From: Perognathus longimembris pacificus
Lineage: Eukaryota > Chordata > Mammalia > Rodentia > Heteromyidae
Assembly: GCF_023159225.1 (NCBI RefSeq)
Contig: NC_063169.1
Location: 55,019,934-55,083,933, forward strand
Direction: 5' to 3'
Length of the DNA: 64,000 nt
In this document: positions 1 to 11,180 of the stretch, piece after piece
Layout: each line of letters begins with the position of its first letter
How positions within the stretch are numbered: the first letter of the stretch is position 1
Translations under genes and position numbers: made by a program
The notes under the pieces: model-generated
Database searches by the model: none
What the model was told of the DNA's origin: nothing
The model's input: only the letters and a program-made list of their open reading frames with translations

Positions 1-1185
1 GTGAGTAATGGTACCCCTAGTGTGAACAGTGTATAATTTTCTGTAAGAGAAGAAGATAATGCTTTCCACTTTGCTTCTAATACTAAGCCAGATTGATGTG
101 CCAGAATTTTTCTCTATTTAAAAAAATACTTTCAATTGCTAATGCATTAATTCAGCCATTATTTATGTGAGTCTTGGCCCTGAGAATAATGAATAATCCC
201 TGTTTTCTATGTTCTTCTTACCTACAACAAGAACACAGGTGTAGTGTGACAGTATGTGAAAGAACAAAGAAGAGACTTTAACAATTAGCACTGGAATGCT
301 ATGGAGCGCTTCATATGCTAAGTCTGGTTTAAATGTCAGGTTAAAGTAATAGCAGAGAAACAGATATTCTTCCTAGGCAAAGTTTCTTGAAGCAGGCAAT
401 GACAAACAAAGTATGGAATAGGATGGGGAGTAGAAGTGAGGGAGAATTGAGACTGAAGAACAGGGAAGCATTCCTCATGAAGAGCTCCTCCATATCATGC
501 TGAAGAGTTTATTCTTTTATCTATTTATTTTTTATTAAAAGTTGTACAAAGAGGTTACAATTCAGATTTCTTCTTTAACCTGAAGGCTATGGGATGCTGC
601 TGGTTAAAATTGGAGAATTTTCAACCAGAGAACAAACACATTATGGTCTCTGATTCCTAAGGGTCTTCTTGGCAGAAAAATGTTTTGCTTTGCTCATGGT
701 TACTAACATGGAAGCTCTCAGGCTAATTTTGAATGTGTAATTTAGTAAAATCTTAACTGGGCATTAAAGTGATCGATCAAGTTGATAAGACAGAAGGTGA
801 AGAGAGAGCCTATCAGGGGTTGCAAGTGTCTATAACTTGTAATATACACAACAGGTCATAAAGAAAGGGGAAGGAATAAGTCCCTGATGTGGCTAAAGAC
901 TCTATTACTCAACAGATATTAATAGAGTCCCTCTAAAAGCACTCCAAGCAACCGCAGCTTGCTCACAGAGTACATAATACAGACAGAAATACACAGTGAC
1001 CAGACTGTAAACATATTTATAGAGAAAATGGAGAACAAATGTAATGGAAAAAATAGAATGAAATGCATGCAGTGGAATCCTACTAATGAATCCACAGGAT
1101 CTGAGAATTCAGAAGAAGGGATAGGAAGATCAAATGAAATTAAACTTCAATGAATTTTCAAATAAAATTATATGAATAAGTCACA
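1..1185. other. Non-coding sequence, presumed intron
   Basis: No exon-like frame with splice sites on either strand. About 515-600 resembles, on the minus strand, the end of an L1-type 3' UTR (CTGTAACCTC..TGTACA..AATAAAAA pattern, here diverged). The rest is unique. Confidence 0.4.
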
Positions 1186-1403
1186 GCCAAGCTCTGGTGG
1201 GTCACACCTGTTATTCTAGCTATTCAGGAGGCTGAGATCTGCGGATTGTGGTTCAAAGCCAGCCCAGGCAGGAAAGCTTGTGAGACTCTTATCTCCAATA
1301 AACTATTTAAAACAACAAACAAACAAACAAAAAACAAAAACAGAAGTGGAGCTGTGGCTCAAGTAGTAAGAGGTTAGCCTTCAGTTCAAGCCCCAGGACC
1401 AGC
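1186..1403 (+). repeat. B1-Geo SINE
   Basis: 7SL-like head (GGGTCACACCTGTTATTCTAG, then CTGAGATCTG) followed by the Geo half from CAGAAGTGGAGCTGTGGC to CCCCAGGACCAGC. An (AAAC)n stretch separates the halves; part of the middle of Geo is deleted. Confidence 0.85.
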
Positions 1404-2026
1404 AAACAACAATAACAACAAAAATCACGTATTTAAATAATTTGTTTCAAAACATAAGGCTGTGTTTCCATTTTTTTTTTTTCCTGTGATCAGGTGCCCT
1501 CATAGCTTGAGACTATGACCTGGAGTGATTTAAAAAAAAAAAAAACAAAAAAAAAACCTAAAAACTCAAAGAGTAAGGAAAGCATTTAGATAGTGTGTTT
1601 CACCTGGGTGAATAAATCCTCAATCCTTTGGTCAAGAGAAGTGGACCAGTTCATTGTGGTACCTGATGGGAACCTATAAGAAACAAACCATTTCCAAATG
1701 GTGACCTGCCATTTCAAAGACCAAGAAGGTACCTGGGTCAGTATCTCTCCATCCCATTATCACAGAACATGGACTAATTTGTTCTGAATGCTTGAATTTG
1801 CACAAACATATTAACATGTTTCCTCCTCTATAGCCAAACCCTCTTCTTATAAGTCTGATTGAAATTGGTTCTTTAGATTTTTCTGTTGGGCTGCTATAGA
1901 AAATAAAGACTCAGAAAGCTAAAATGTTTCTTGCTGCACTTATTGCCTGCATATTTCAGTCCCATGGGAAGTAGTAAAATCCACTTCTATCTTTTTTTAA
2001 CTGTATTTTTTTGTCTTTTCTTTTTT

Positions 2027-2099
2027 GTACTGGGGATCGAACCCAGGACATGGCACTTGCTAAGCAAGCACTTTGCCACTAAGCTACATCCCAGCCCCA
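2027..2099 (-). repeat. ID/IDL tRNA-Ala-derived SINE monomer
   Basis: On the minus strand: GGGGCTGGGATGTAGCTTAG (box A region) and CCTGGGTTCGATCCCC (box B). There is no Geo half. The T-rich run on its left is the tail. Confidence 0.75.
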
Positions 2100-3907
2100 G
2101 TTTGTATTTTGAAGATAAGTGATGGTTAAAATCCTTTGCATCTAAAGCACATGAAACACATCATTCCTTTAACTGACAAGTATCTATTAGGATCCTCCTT
2201 GGTCAAGTTAAGCTTTCAAGGGGCCTATAATAAAGTCAAGGGTCTTAGCACATCCCTTCCACACAACCAGAAACTGTTCTTTTATGAAAAGACACGGAAA
2301 TGCCACCCAATGGCTTCTGGTACAGCTTGCCCTCCATTTGAATAATGCTGGTTTAAAAACCAAAAGTCAAGGTTCTTGGACAGGACACAATATCCTGTAC
2401 TCATCATCAGAAGAAATTCGGTATACTCAGCATACACTAACCTCAGCACAACAGATACATGCAGAATCACAACTGTTTGTTACTAAACATTCCAGCTAGT
2501 TTCCTGGTTTGCATAGCTTCCCTAGTGCTTTTACTTTACTGCTGTCAATAAAGCTGTCACACTCAAAATTTTCAAAATTCATAAAGGTAAATCTCCACAG
2601 CTGCATGCAGTGCATCGTATGGCTAGTCTTAATGATAAAATGAGGTAGGGTAGGGCAATTTTCATCTGCCTCATGGAAGAATGTAGGGTCACATGCATGA
2701 CATAACCTTCCCCGAGCATCAAGCATCAAACAAGACCAGGGCTCGCCTGGGTCTGCAGTTCCCCCAGGAAACCTTTTCCATTCCTGCCTGACTAAAGTGT
2801 CAGATGGCGCTGCAAGTTCTGTAGCTTAGAAAAGCATCTTTCTCTTTTTGTGGTTTTAGCCTATAACTAACACTCCTCAAAAGAGAAACTGCCAATGTGA
2901 GCTGAGTAAAATGAGGTTTTAGGCAAAAGAGTGACACAATTAAGATTTACTCTGGTCACTGGGTCAGGCAAAACTCAGGCCAGGAGCTGGCAATAAAGGT
3001 TAAATTACAGGAAAAAAAAAATATTTTTTTAGGTCCACAGCGTTTCCTGACAAAGTGAATGTGGCAAATTCAAATGAGAAGAAGGAGCTATATATGAGGT
3101 CAAGATATTGGGCCTAAGCAGCTGAAAAGATGGATCTACCACCAAAACAAGGAAGGCTGTGGGGATGCAGGTGGGTGGGTGGGTGGGTGGGTGCGCGCTA
3201 CAAGCGCGTGTGTGTGTGTGTGTGTGTCTGTGTCTGTGTGTGTATAGGGGGGCAGGGAAGAAGATCAGGAGTTGTGATCTGTTCATGAGGTTAAACATTG
3301 CCACTCTCCAAGCACAGAGCTGAGTGGGACTTTCCAAAGTTGAAAAGAGAGGAGAGTTAAAGGAAAGCTCCTCAATCCCAGTCGAAAGGGCATTTGTTCA
3401 TTTGGCTGCACAGTATATCATGTGCCCAAAGAATGCCATCTGTTTGGGGGTGCCAGCTGTTATCCATCTCACAGACATTTTTATCATTTACAGATAACAC
3501 ACCAACAAAGACCCTTTCTATGGTTTCATGAAGGTAAATGAGGATTAAAAGCAACAAACACAAAATCATTTTCAACCAAATTTCTTAGTATTTATGTTAA
3601 AAAGTATATGAACAACGATTTATATTTGCCATATCTACATAAGTTTCTGGGCAAACAGAAAGGGCAGTGGTTGCTTAGCATGACATATTCCCACTGAGTG
3701 ATTGTAAAGTAGCAAATCGTCTAGTAAATTGAATCCTAAAACTACTGGGTGAGTATCAACTAATGTTTTATATTTAAAACATGTCTAATAACATGAAAAA
3801 TGTTTTCTTCAGCATTCAATCCTTGTATTTTTGGTAAGACGGATATGTAATGTCATCTTTGGTCATATAATCTTTGGACACATGAAATCATTTTTTTATC
3901 TATGTTA
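2100..3907. other. Non-coding unique sequence
   Basis: Open frames of 60-100 codons occur on both strands but have no recognisable homology and no consistent flanking splice sites. Only simple repeats interrupt it. Confidence 0.4.
3170..3244 (+). repeat. (GGTG)n / (GT)n microsatellite
   Basis: About five GGTG units, then GCGCGC-containing sequence, then a (GT)n run interrupted by TCTG. Alternating purine-pyrimidine makes Z-DNA possible. Confidence 0.9.
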
Positions 3908-4275
3908 CAAGTTGAGTATTCCTTATCTGAAATGCTTGGAACAAGCTGCTTCACATTTAAAAATTTCCTTTGTTTGCTTTTGGAATATTTGCATATCCAT
4001 AATGAGGCATCTCATTATGCCTCATTATGGAGGCATCTGGACCCCTCATAATGGGGTCCAAATCTCAATACAAAATTCCTCTGTTTCTTATATACCTTAC
4101 ACAGGTCACCTGAAGGTAAGTTTATGCAATGTCTTTGGGGTGCCTGGGCGATGGGGACCTACCCTGAGATGTCAGAAGCAGAATTTTCTACCTGGGGCAT
4201 CATGTTCGCGCTCAAAAGTTTTGGATTTGGGAGCACATCAAATTTTGGGTTTTCAGATTAGGGATGCTCAACCTG
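3908..4275. mobile_element. MER2/Tigger-type DNA transposon fossil
   Basis: The left end, CAAGTTGAGTATTCCTTATC, and right end, ATTAGGGATGCTCAACCTG, are imperfect inverted repeats matching the MER2 family of pogo/Tigger elements. Between them come GGAATATTTGCATAT and a CACCTGAAGGTAA block in the expected order. It is non-autonomous, with no transposase. A TA precedes the left end; the right TA is mutated. Internal duplications of CTCATTATG lie at 4011-4032 and nearby. A 201-codon open frame across it is accidental. Confidence 0.8.
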
Positions 4276-4527
4276 TTGTCCTAAACTTACTAACAATTCA
4301 GTTAGATTTCTGCTGTTCTTCATGGCCTTTTCTCTTGATTTCTAGTTGTCAATGGGGGAAATGCAGTAAGATTGAAAATAAAGCACAAAATAAGAAGGAA
4401 ATCCTTACCAATTCCTCAGCAGAACATTCCACCTAAAATAAGGACATTTCCATCTACATAAGAACAAAACTATCTACCCATACCCTCTGCTTATCTAGAT
4501 GCAGAGAGACTCTGTATGTCTATCTCC

Positions 4528-4562
4528 GTGTGTGTGTGTGTGTGTGTATGTGTGTGTGTGTG
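4528..4562 (+). repeat. (GT)n microsatellite
   Basis: GT dinucleotides with one TA interruption, directly 5' of a Geo fragment in the position of its reverse-complement tail. Confidence 0.9.
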
Positions 4563-4588
4563 TCCATACTCGTGTGCATGCATGCATA

Positions 4589-4662
4589 CCAGTCCCAGGT
4601 TGTGAACTCAGGGCCCAGGCGTTGTCTCTCTGTTCAGGGCTAGCAACTTGAGCCACAGCTTG
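4589..4662 (-). repeat. Geo SINE fragment
   Basis: Only the Geo half survives, reading on the minus strand from CCACAAGCTGTGGCTCAAG to the CCTGGGACTGG end. It is diverged, and the head is missing. Confidence 0.7.
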
Positions 4663-5607
4663 TGGAGGATTTTATAAAAATAAAACATTTCTAAAATGTA
4701 CCATCTGAGCAGTCCAAATCTTGCTTTACATCTTTACCAAGTATTTGTTCTGCCGGGAAATATTTCCAAAAAGGAAGGCTTGTCTCGAGTGCTGTGGCAG
4801 GGAAGGTTTCTGTTGGAGCGGTTAGAATGGTATCAGGACACTCTCTCAGCTTACATGGCTTTCAAAATATTTATGTTGCTACAACGCTCATTGGCAAGAG
4901 CATGTGACTTGTAATACTTTTTGTTCACCTAGAGATATTTATATAACTGAATCCAGAAAGCATTTTAAAGGTGGGTGTCGACATACTGTGCTGAAAACCA
5001 AGAAATACATCTGCATGTGTAGAAACAGCACATTTGCAAATTATGGAACAAATCATTCTCTACTTTTCCAAGTCCAAGAGAAGCCCAATCAGTAACTTTA
5101 AGCATTTATGGATTTAAATAAAATTACCATAGTCTTATGAGAAAGTGAACCCAGGATTATGTAAAATAGTATTGAATTTCCAATGATTTATTACTTGGGG
5201 TCTACTCTTAGAGCTAAGAAGATCTCTATTCGAGTAAATTTTCATGATTAATAATGGGATAGTGCTGAGATCCTTCGAATCTTCTTCACTCACATATATT
5301 AATTATTCTACATTCTTGATATTTAGGTCATAACTAGCAGAGAAGCTCTTTTAAAAGTCTTTGGTTTTTCTATGCTCCCAAAGATAATTTTGGGGTAAGC
5401 AGAACCTCCAAAAGCTAGAGTAAGCAGTACTACCATTACAGTGAGCAGGAAAGCAGCCAGAAGAGCTTGTGGACTGAAGAGACCCAGGCTAGTAAAGACA
5501 TCCAGAATATCAAACAGGTGATAGAAGGCTGTACTGGACACCAGAGGTATCTTGGCACATGGTAAGTGACCATAAGTCAACAGGGAGAACATACTCTAAC
5601 TTTTATT
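4663..5607. other. Non-coding unique sequence
   Basis: Contains an 89-codon minus-strand frame (5323-5592) with hydrophobic stretches but no recognised family; otherwise AT-rich sequence without exon signals. Confidence 0.35.
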
Positions 5608-5833
5608 TTTTTTAATTAATTAATGTATTTATTTATTTATTGCCAGTCCTGGGCCTTGGACTCAGGGCCTGAGCACTGTCCCTGGCTTCTTTTTGCTCAA
5701 GGCTAGCACTCTGCCACTTGAGCCACAGCGCCACTTCTGGCCATTTTCTGTATATGTGGTGCTGGGGAATCGAACCCAGGGCCTCATGTATATGAGGCAG
5801 GCACTCTTGCCACTAGGCCATATCCCCAGCCCC
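5608..5833 (-). repeat. IDL-Geo SINE, young type
   Basis: Full-length dimer: IDL from GGGGCTGGGGATATGGCCTA, Geo through CCAGGACTGGCA, then an A/T-rich tail (ATAAATAAATA) at 5608-5640. It carries the TATACATGAGG and AAGAAGCCAGGGACAGTGCT forms that mark the younger copies. Confidence 0.9.
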
Positions 5834-5952
5834 ATTTTTTTTATTTTCAAATTTGTATTATCAAACTGATATACAGAGAGGTTACAGTTTCATACATTAG
5901 GCATTGGATACATTTCTTGTACTGTTTGTTACCTCGTCCCTCATTCCTCTAA
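5834..5952 (-). repeat. L1-type 3' end fragment
   Basis: On the minus strand it ends in ATGAAACTGTAACCTC, then CTGTATATCAGTTTGATAAT and an A-rich tail. The same tail occurs at 22074-22165. It abuts the IDL-Geo copy, which may have landed in its A-tail. Assignment to L1 rests on general structure. Confidence 0.5.
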
Positions 5953-6076
5953 CTTTTCTATAAGACCACTTTGGAAAGATTTGATGAATTTCAGAGGTGT
6001 TTCAAAATACCAACATATTCTGGATAAATGTAGATATCAGTTGGCTACCTTGGGTATGTTTTGTTTTTTTCTTTTA

Positions 6077-6317
6077 GTGCCAGTCCTAAGGCTTGAATTC
6101 AGGGCCTAGGTGCTATCCCTTGCTATCCCTGAGCTTCCTTTGCTCAAGGCTAGCACTCTACCACTTGAGCTACAACTCCACTATTGGCTTTTTTGGTGCT
6201 TAATTGGAGATAAGCGTCTGAGAGACTTTCCTGCCCAGGCTGGCTTTGAACTGTGATCCTCAGATATCACCCTCCTAAGTATCTAGGATTATGGACATGA
6301 GCCAACAGTGGCGCCCT
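6077..6317 (-). repeat. B1-Geo SINE
   Basis: Minus strand, nearly full length with both halves. A small tandem duplication (TGCTATCCCT twice, near 6111-6130) lies inside Geo. Confidence 0.85.
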
Positions 6318-7562
6318 GCACTCTTCTTTCTTTTTAACATCAAATCCTGGGCATTCTGATAAAGCAACAGTTACCCAAAAAAGAGAAGGAATCAGAGCTT
6401 CCTTTGTTCTGCTAAAAATTAGGAAAGGGTCTACACAAAGCAAAAGTGCAACTTGCATAGATAATAGCTTATGATGGAGAGGGGGAAACAGGTATTCTGG
6501 GTACTTGGAAACTTACATTTTCCATTTTCTTCTGCCCTGCATTTTCATGGAGCTAGAAGCAAGGCACTTTCTGAGGCCCTTTCCTTATATTTGGAGAATG
6601 ATAGGATGTCAGAAAGCTACACAACTACTATTGTAAGCCAGTTTTCATAATACTAAATAGTTCGTTGTTATAGGTTGTCTCTCAAATTAAGATCTCTTAA
6701 TGTTAAACTTCATTGCACTGCTGTGTATGATTTGTAAAATAACTTATGCTTTTCAATTTAAGAATGTCCCTCTTCCACCCTGTATGCCCAATACTACATC
6801 TTGCCAAAGGGTTTAATCATTCAAAAATGCATTACACTCTCTGGTTGTTTTCAGCCGTATTTTCTGCTGCATAAAGTCAGAAACTACATATGCCTTCATG
6901 CTTCTGTGTCTGGTCGATGGTAACATGATGTTCTGACTGATAATTTCCTTTAGCACACTGATCCATCTGCCTCTGTCTACAACAATCACCGTAACTAATG
7001 CACTTTTACTAATGATATGTCTTCATAGAGTTCAATATGGTGTAGGTATACAGCTCTCAGGGAGGGAAGCTTGGGTGGAGGGTAGTACCAAAAGAAAAAA
7101 AGAGAGATGAAAATTAACCAATAAAGGGAGCAAGAATATATGGGACTGGAGATATTAAAAATGGAGACTTTAACTAAAATCTTTGGCAGTGCTTTCAATA
7201 ATTCAAGACATTGGATCAACTTCATCAAATTACTCATTACTTTATCCACGTACACAGCAGGTTCCAGAAAGAGCAGATCTCAAGCTTTGAGCCTGTTAGG
7301 GAGCAAAACTCTGTCAACGGCTCTCTCAGCACTGTGGGAAAGCATCTCCTGCTTGATATTATTACACAAACTATTCACATGGTGATATGGGTTCTACCAT
7401 GACATATGCTTTGGGAAACAGATTGACTATTTGTGAAAGAAGAAGGCAAACTAGAAAGCATGGCAAAGTTTTCAGGGGAAGTTCAAAATAAATAAAGGGC
7501 TTTTCTCCTCCGCTTGAGAACTCCATGTTATCACCAGTGTGTTAATTTGAAGTACTACTTTA
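6318..7562. other. Non-coding unique sequence
   Basis: I see no repeat or exon here. Confidence 0.35.
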
Positions 7563-7752
7563 AACCAGGCACTGGATGGCTCATGCTTGTAATCCTAGCT
7601 AACTCAAGAGGTAGAGATCTGAGAGTTGTGGTTCAAAGCCAGGCCAGACGGTTGGTCAGCAAAAGCCAGAAGCTGAGCTGTGGTTCAAGTGATACAGCAC
7701 CAGTCTTAAGGAGAGATTACCCAGATCCCGAGTTCAAGCCCTAATAACTGCA
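7563..7752 (+). repeat. B1-Geo SINE, internally shortened
   Basis: Head GCACTGGATGGCTCATGCTTG; the region usually reading AAGTCC...TTATCTCCAATTAACC is lost, so the head joins Geo at GCAAAAGCCAGAAGCTG. Confidence 0.8.
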
Positions 7753-7770
7753 TCAAAAAAAGAAAAGTGC

Positions 7771-7966
7771 TAGGCTAGGGAATGTGGCTTAGCGGTAGAG
7801 TGCTTGCCTAGCATTCATGAAGCCCTGGGTTTCAATTCTTCAGTACCACATTAACAGAAAAGGCTGGAAGTGGTGCTGTGGCTCAAGTGGTAGCCTTGAG
7901 CAAAATAAAAGCTCAGAGACAGTACCTAGGCACTGAGTTCAAGCCCAAGGACTGGTTAAAAAAAAA
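7771..7966 (+). repeat. IDL-Geo SINE, older type
   Basis: Box A region AATGTGGCTTAGCGGTAGAG and box B GGGTTTCAATTC; Geo ends AAGGACTGG with a short A tail. A (TA)n patch follows at 7994-8006. Confidence 0.88.
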
Positions 7967-8856
7967 TACTATTTTAAATCTTAGACTAAGCAAATATATA
8001 TATATATCTTCCTTGGTAGTTGATGATAGATTATATACAATTTTTAAGTGAGTGGAGAGTGAAAGGAAACATCTAAAAGATGCTGCTAACTTATATAAAA
8101 TTCAAATCCTTAATGTATGAGAGTAGGGCGTCCAGTGTCACAGGAATGTGATAATCCCCAGGGCTGCTTTGCATTTTGTTTTTCAAACTCTTTTAAAATG
8201 ATGCTCAGGATCAAGGAGTAACATCGCATACCACTCATTCAATGACTACTTGGTGGCTTATTCCCAGATTTAAGACGGGGCGAGGGCCCTTCTGGAGCAA
8301 ATGCTTACTTACTGGTTCACTCAAAAAAATGCACTTGTTTCCACACCAAAATAACAAATCTGTTTCTGATTCCTGACATTAGTTTCCAAATGCTGCCAAG
8401 AAAAGAATCTAAGGAATTCTTTTACATACACAACATACACTAGACAACTGGAGAGGGGCCCGTGTGGTATTCCAGGATGAGGAAGGGGAGGGCTGCGTTC
8501 TAATGTGCACTGCCCTGTGAGAGCAGGAGCACATGCCTGAGATTGTTCATCACTGTAATCTTCAACAGAACTCTGTGCTATTATTAGACAATGCAAAGGC
8601 TCCTAAATCTGTAACTTGTGAAGCAAAGAATACAGACAGGACCCTAACATAGGGAGCATGCAGGCAGCTGGGGCACACTCAGCTGTATAGAATTCCTAAC
8701 TTTTCTGCTTTCTGAAACAAGATCTACAGATCTTTGAAGACACACAGGAACTGCAGCCCTGGCTTAAACTTCTCAAAGGAAATGCAGAACCAAAGAGAAC
8801 GAACTATGCCATTTGGCAACTGAAGGCCCATGATGCTCATAAAACACTGGATTCTC
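7967..8856. other. Non-coding unique sequence
   Basis: No repeat family recognised. The 91-codon minus frame at 8321-8596 has no recognised homology. Confidence 0.35.
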
Positions 8857-9096
8857 ACTGGGTGTTGGTGGCTCACACCCGAAAACCTTAGCTACTCAGG
8901 TGGCTGTTATCTGAGGATCATAGTTCAAAGTCAGCCCAGGCAGGAAAGTCCAAGCACCAGAAAAGCTATAAATGGAGCTGTGACTCAAGTGGAAGAGTAC
9001 TGGCCTTGAACACAAAAAGCTCAGGGACAGAGCCTAGGCCCTGAGTTCAAGCCCTAGGACCAGCGCGCGCACACACATACCAAAAATAAAAAAAAA
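8857..9096 (+). repeat. B1-Geo SINE
   Basis: Both halves present; the linker is shortened. The 3' end runs into GCGCGCACACACATACC and then A-rich sequence. Flanks share an imperfect CA(C/T)TGGATTCT, a probable target duplication. Confidence 0.85.
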
Positions 9097-9249
9097 TCAT
9101 TGGATTCTTAAGGGCAGAAAAACACTAATCCTTCCCATAATAACAGCAAAATCATTTTCAAAAAGATTCCTTCTTTGAGGGGACAAGGCTTCACACTCAC
9201 TAGACAAAGAGGCTACCCCTTTGAGCCATGCCCCTTAGCTACTTTGTTT

Positions 9250-9487
9250 TGTATTTTGTTTTTGTTTGTTTGTTTTGGCCAGTCCTGCGCCTTGAACTCA
9301 GGGCCTGAGCACTGTCCCTGGCTTCTTTTTGCTCAAGGCTAGCACTCTACCACTTGAGCCACAGTGCCACTTCTGGCCGTTTTCTATATATGTGGTGCTG
9401 GGGAATTGAACCTAAGGCTTCATGTATATGAGGCAAGCAAGCATTTTTTGCCACTGGGCCATATTCCCAGCCCTGTATTTTGTTTTT
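9250..9487 (-). repeat. IDL-Geo SINE with 14-bp target duplication
   Basis: Element at 9264-9473 on the minus strand, flanked by identical 14-base copies of TGTATTTTGTTTTT (9250-9263 and 9474-9487). It inserted into the T-rich part of an older minus-strand B1. IDL carries the TATATGAGG form of the young type. Confidence 0.92.
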
Positions 9488-9572
9488 GAGATAGGACCTG
9501 GAACTCATGATCCTCCAGCCTTGCCCCTCAAGGAGCTGGAATTATGTGTATCCGCCATCATGCTCACCAATC
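9488..9572 (-). repeat. B1 monomer, old
   Basis: GAGATAGGACCTGGAACTCA through CTGGAATTATGTGTATCCGC is the reverse complement of a B1 unit without Geo; the IDL-Geo copy above split it from its tail. Confidence 0.6.
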
Positions 9573-10265
9573 TTACCTTTTTACTTCATTTCTAAAGCTC
9601 AGGAGAATAAGCAGGAAAATTCTGAAAGACTAAGTTACCCCCCATGACCTGAGTGATCTAATGCTAATTGTTGAAAGTTTTGGTTCACACTGAGTTGACG
9701 GCAGTGAACTAAGTTCAACTTTGTTTTTTGTTTTCTCCCTCCTGGCAGGGTAAGAGTTCATGGAGGAAACTGGATTGTGTAAAGGAAGTATGACTGGTCA
9801 TAATGGGTAGATCTTTCAACTTGACTACGTACAAACTTGTCTTAAAGTTGCATTGCCATAGTTTTAAATGCAGCATCAAGGCAGCTATGTTGGGCAGTTG
9901 TTCCTACAGCTCTCCTAAGTACATCTCCTACAAGATTACCCACATTTTATGTGACATTATGCACGCTCAACTATACTGGCTTGCATGCCCCCCCCCCCCA
10001 AGAATTGTAGTTCACTCAGAAGGTCATTAGGAGACCTTATTTCCAAATACATTCTCTGCAGATATGATGAGGCAAGAAAAGGGTCAACACCCTACAATAA
10101 CTAACCAGAGAGTCCTTATAAGAAAGTCATCAAATACAAAGACAAAGACTAACATCCAGAAAAGGCCACATTAAGGCAGGCTGTCACAACCACGGGATAG
10201 CTGGGGACATGAAAACCAGGAAAAGAATCTAAAGAAAGATTCTTTCCCAGAGACCCCTTGATTTC
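9573..10265. other. Non-coding unique sequence
   Basis: Includes a 12-base C run at 9988-9999. No exon signals. Confidence 0.35.
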
Positions 10266-10640
10266 AGAAGTAAGACCTGCTAGGATAGACCTAACAGAGG
10301 ATCACAATAGCTCAATAGCTATGTACATATAATTATATAAGATGAGGCTAAGCAAAATGAACTCCAAGAGAAGGAAACAGGAGGATTTTATTGTTGTTAC
10401 GTTTAATGTACCAGGTGAATTTCCCTTAGCGTACCCCATGTGGTTACTGCATATAATTTTGGTACAACACTGGATATTGTATATATGCTTACCTGAACTA
10501 GGAAAGGGAAAGGAAAATGAGGGAGGGTATAACAAATATGACAAGAAATGTACTCACTACCTTATTATGCAACTGTACCCCCGCTGTACATCACCTTGTC
10601 AATAAAATTTAATTTAAAAAAAAAAAAGAAGTAAGACCTG
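10266..10640 (+). mobile_element. Retroposed L1-type 3' end, perfect target duplication
   Basis: AGAAGTAAGACCTG occurs at 10266-10279 and again at 10627-10640, flanking 347 bases that end TGTACATCACCTTGTCAATA, AAATTTAATTT and an A tail. The start-proximal ATGAGGCTAAGCAAAATGAA resembles the conserved block just after ORF2 in mammalian L1 elements. No ORF2 coding sequence remains, so this is a strongly 5'-truncated L1 or a non-autonomous passenger with the same 3' end. The 87-codon frame inside is not ORF2. Confidence 0.7.
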
Positions 10641-10906
10641 GAGAACTATGAGAGAAGAAAGTTCTATGGTAAGCCCCTCAGTTGGTGGTTATTTGTTATG
10701 GCCGTGATGGGAAATTCACTTATGCTTACCAACTCTCTGATGCCAATGAGCTGCTGTTCTAACATACAAGTTTAAAACGAGACTAGTACAGCAAATGATA
10801 CCAATATTTAAGGTCTTTTTTAGCTGTTTGACATTATGGTGGTGTCATGAAATTTTATGTTTTATCAGTCTTTGATACTGGGAAGTCTTTAAAAAGTTGT
10901 CCTTAC

Positions 10907-11180
10907 CCGTTGGGCACCAATGACTCACACTTTTAAGCCTAGCTACTCAGAGAATGAAATCTGAGGATCACTAGTCCTAGTAGAAAAGCTAAGGCAGGCA
11001 AGTCCATGAGACTCTTATCACCAATTAATCACCAGAAAGTGGGAAGTCCTAGATGGGGCTTAAGTGGTAGAACGCCAGCCTTGAGCAAAATAGCTCAGGG
11101 ACAATACATGGGTCCTGAATTCAAGCCCTAGCACCAGCACACAATTTCTCATACACAGACACGCACACACACACACACCC
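10907..11180 (+). repeat. B1-Geo SINE with CA-repeat tail
   Basis: Head GTTGGGCACCAATGACTCAC; a 13-base insertion (CTAGTCCTAGTAG region) disturbs the head. Geo ends CTAGCACCAGCACAC and continues into a (CA)n tail at about 11155-11178. Confidence 0.82.

Noticed and set aside
3831..4436. 201-codon plus-strand frame
   Set aside because: Spans the MER2 transposon fossil; both element ends are translated within it.
10342..10605. 87-codon plus frame as a gene
   Set aside because: Lies wholly within a retroposed L1-type 3' end.
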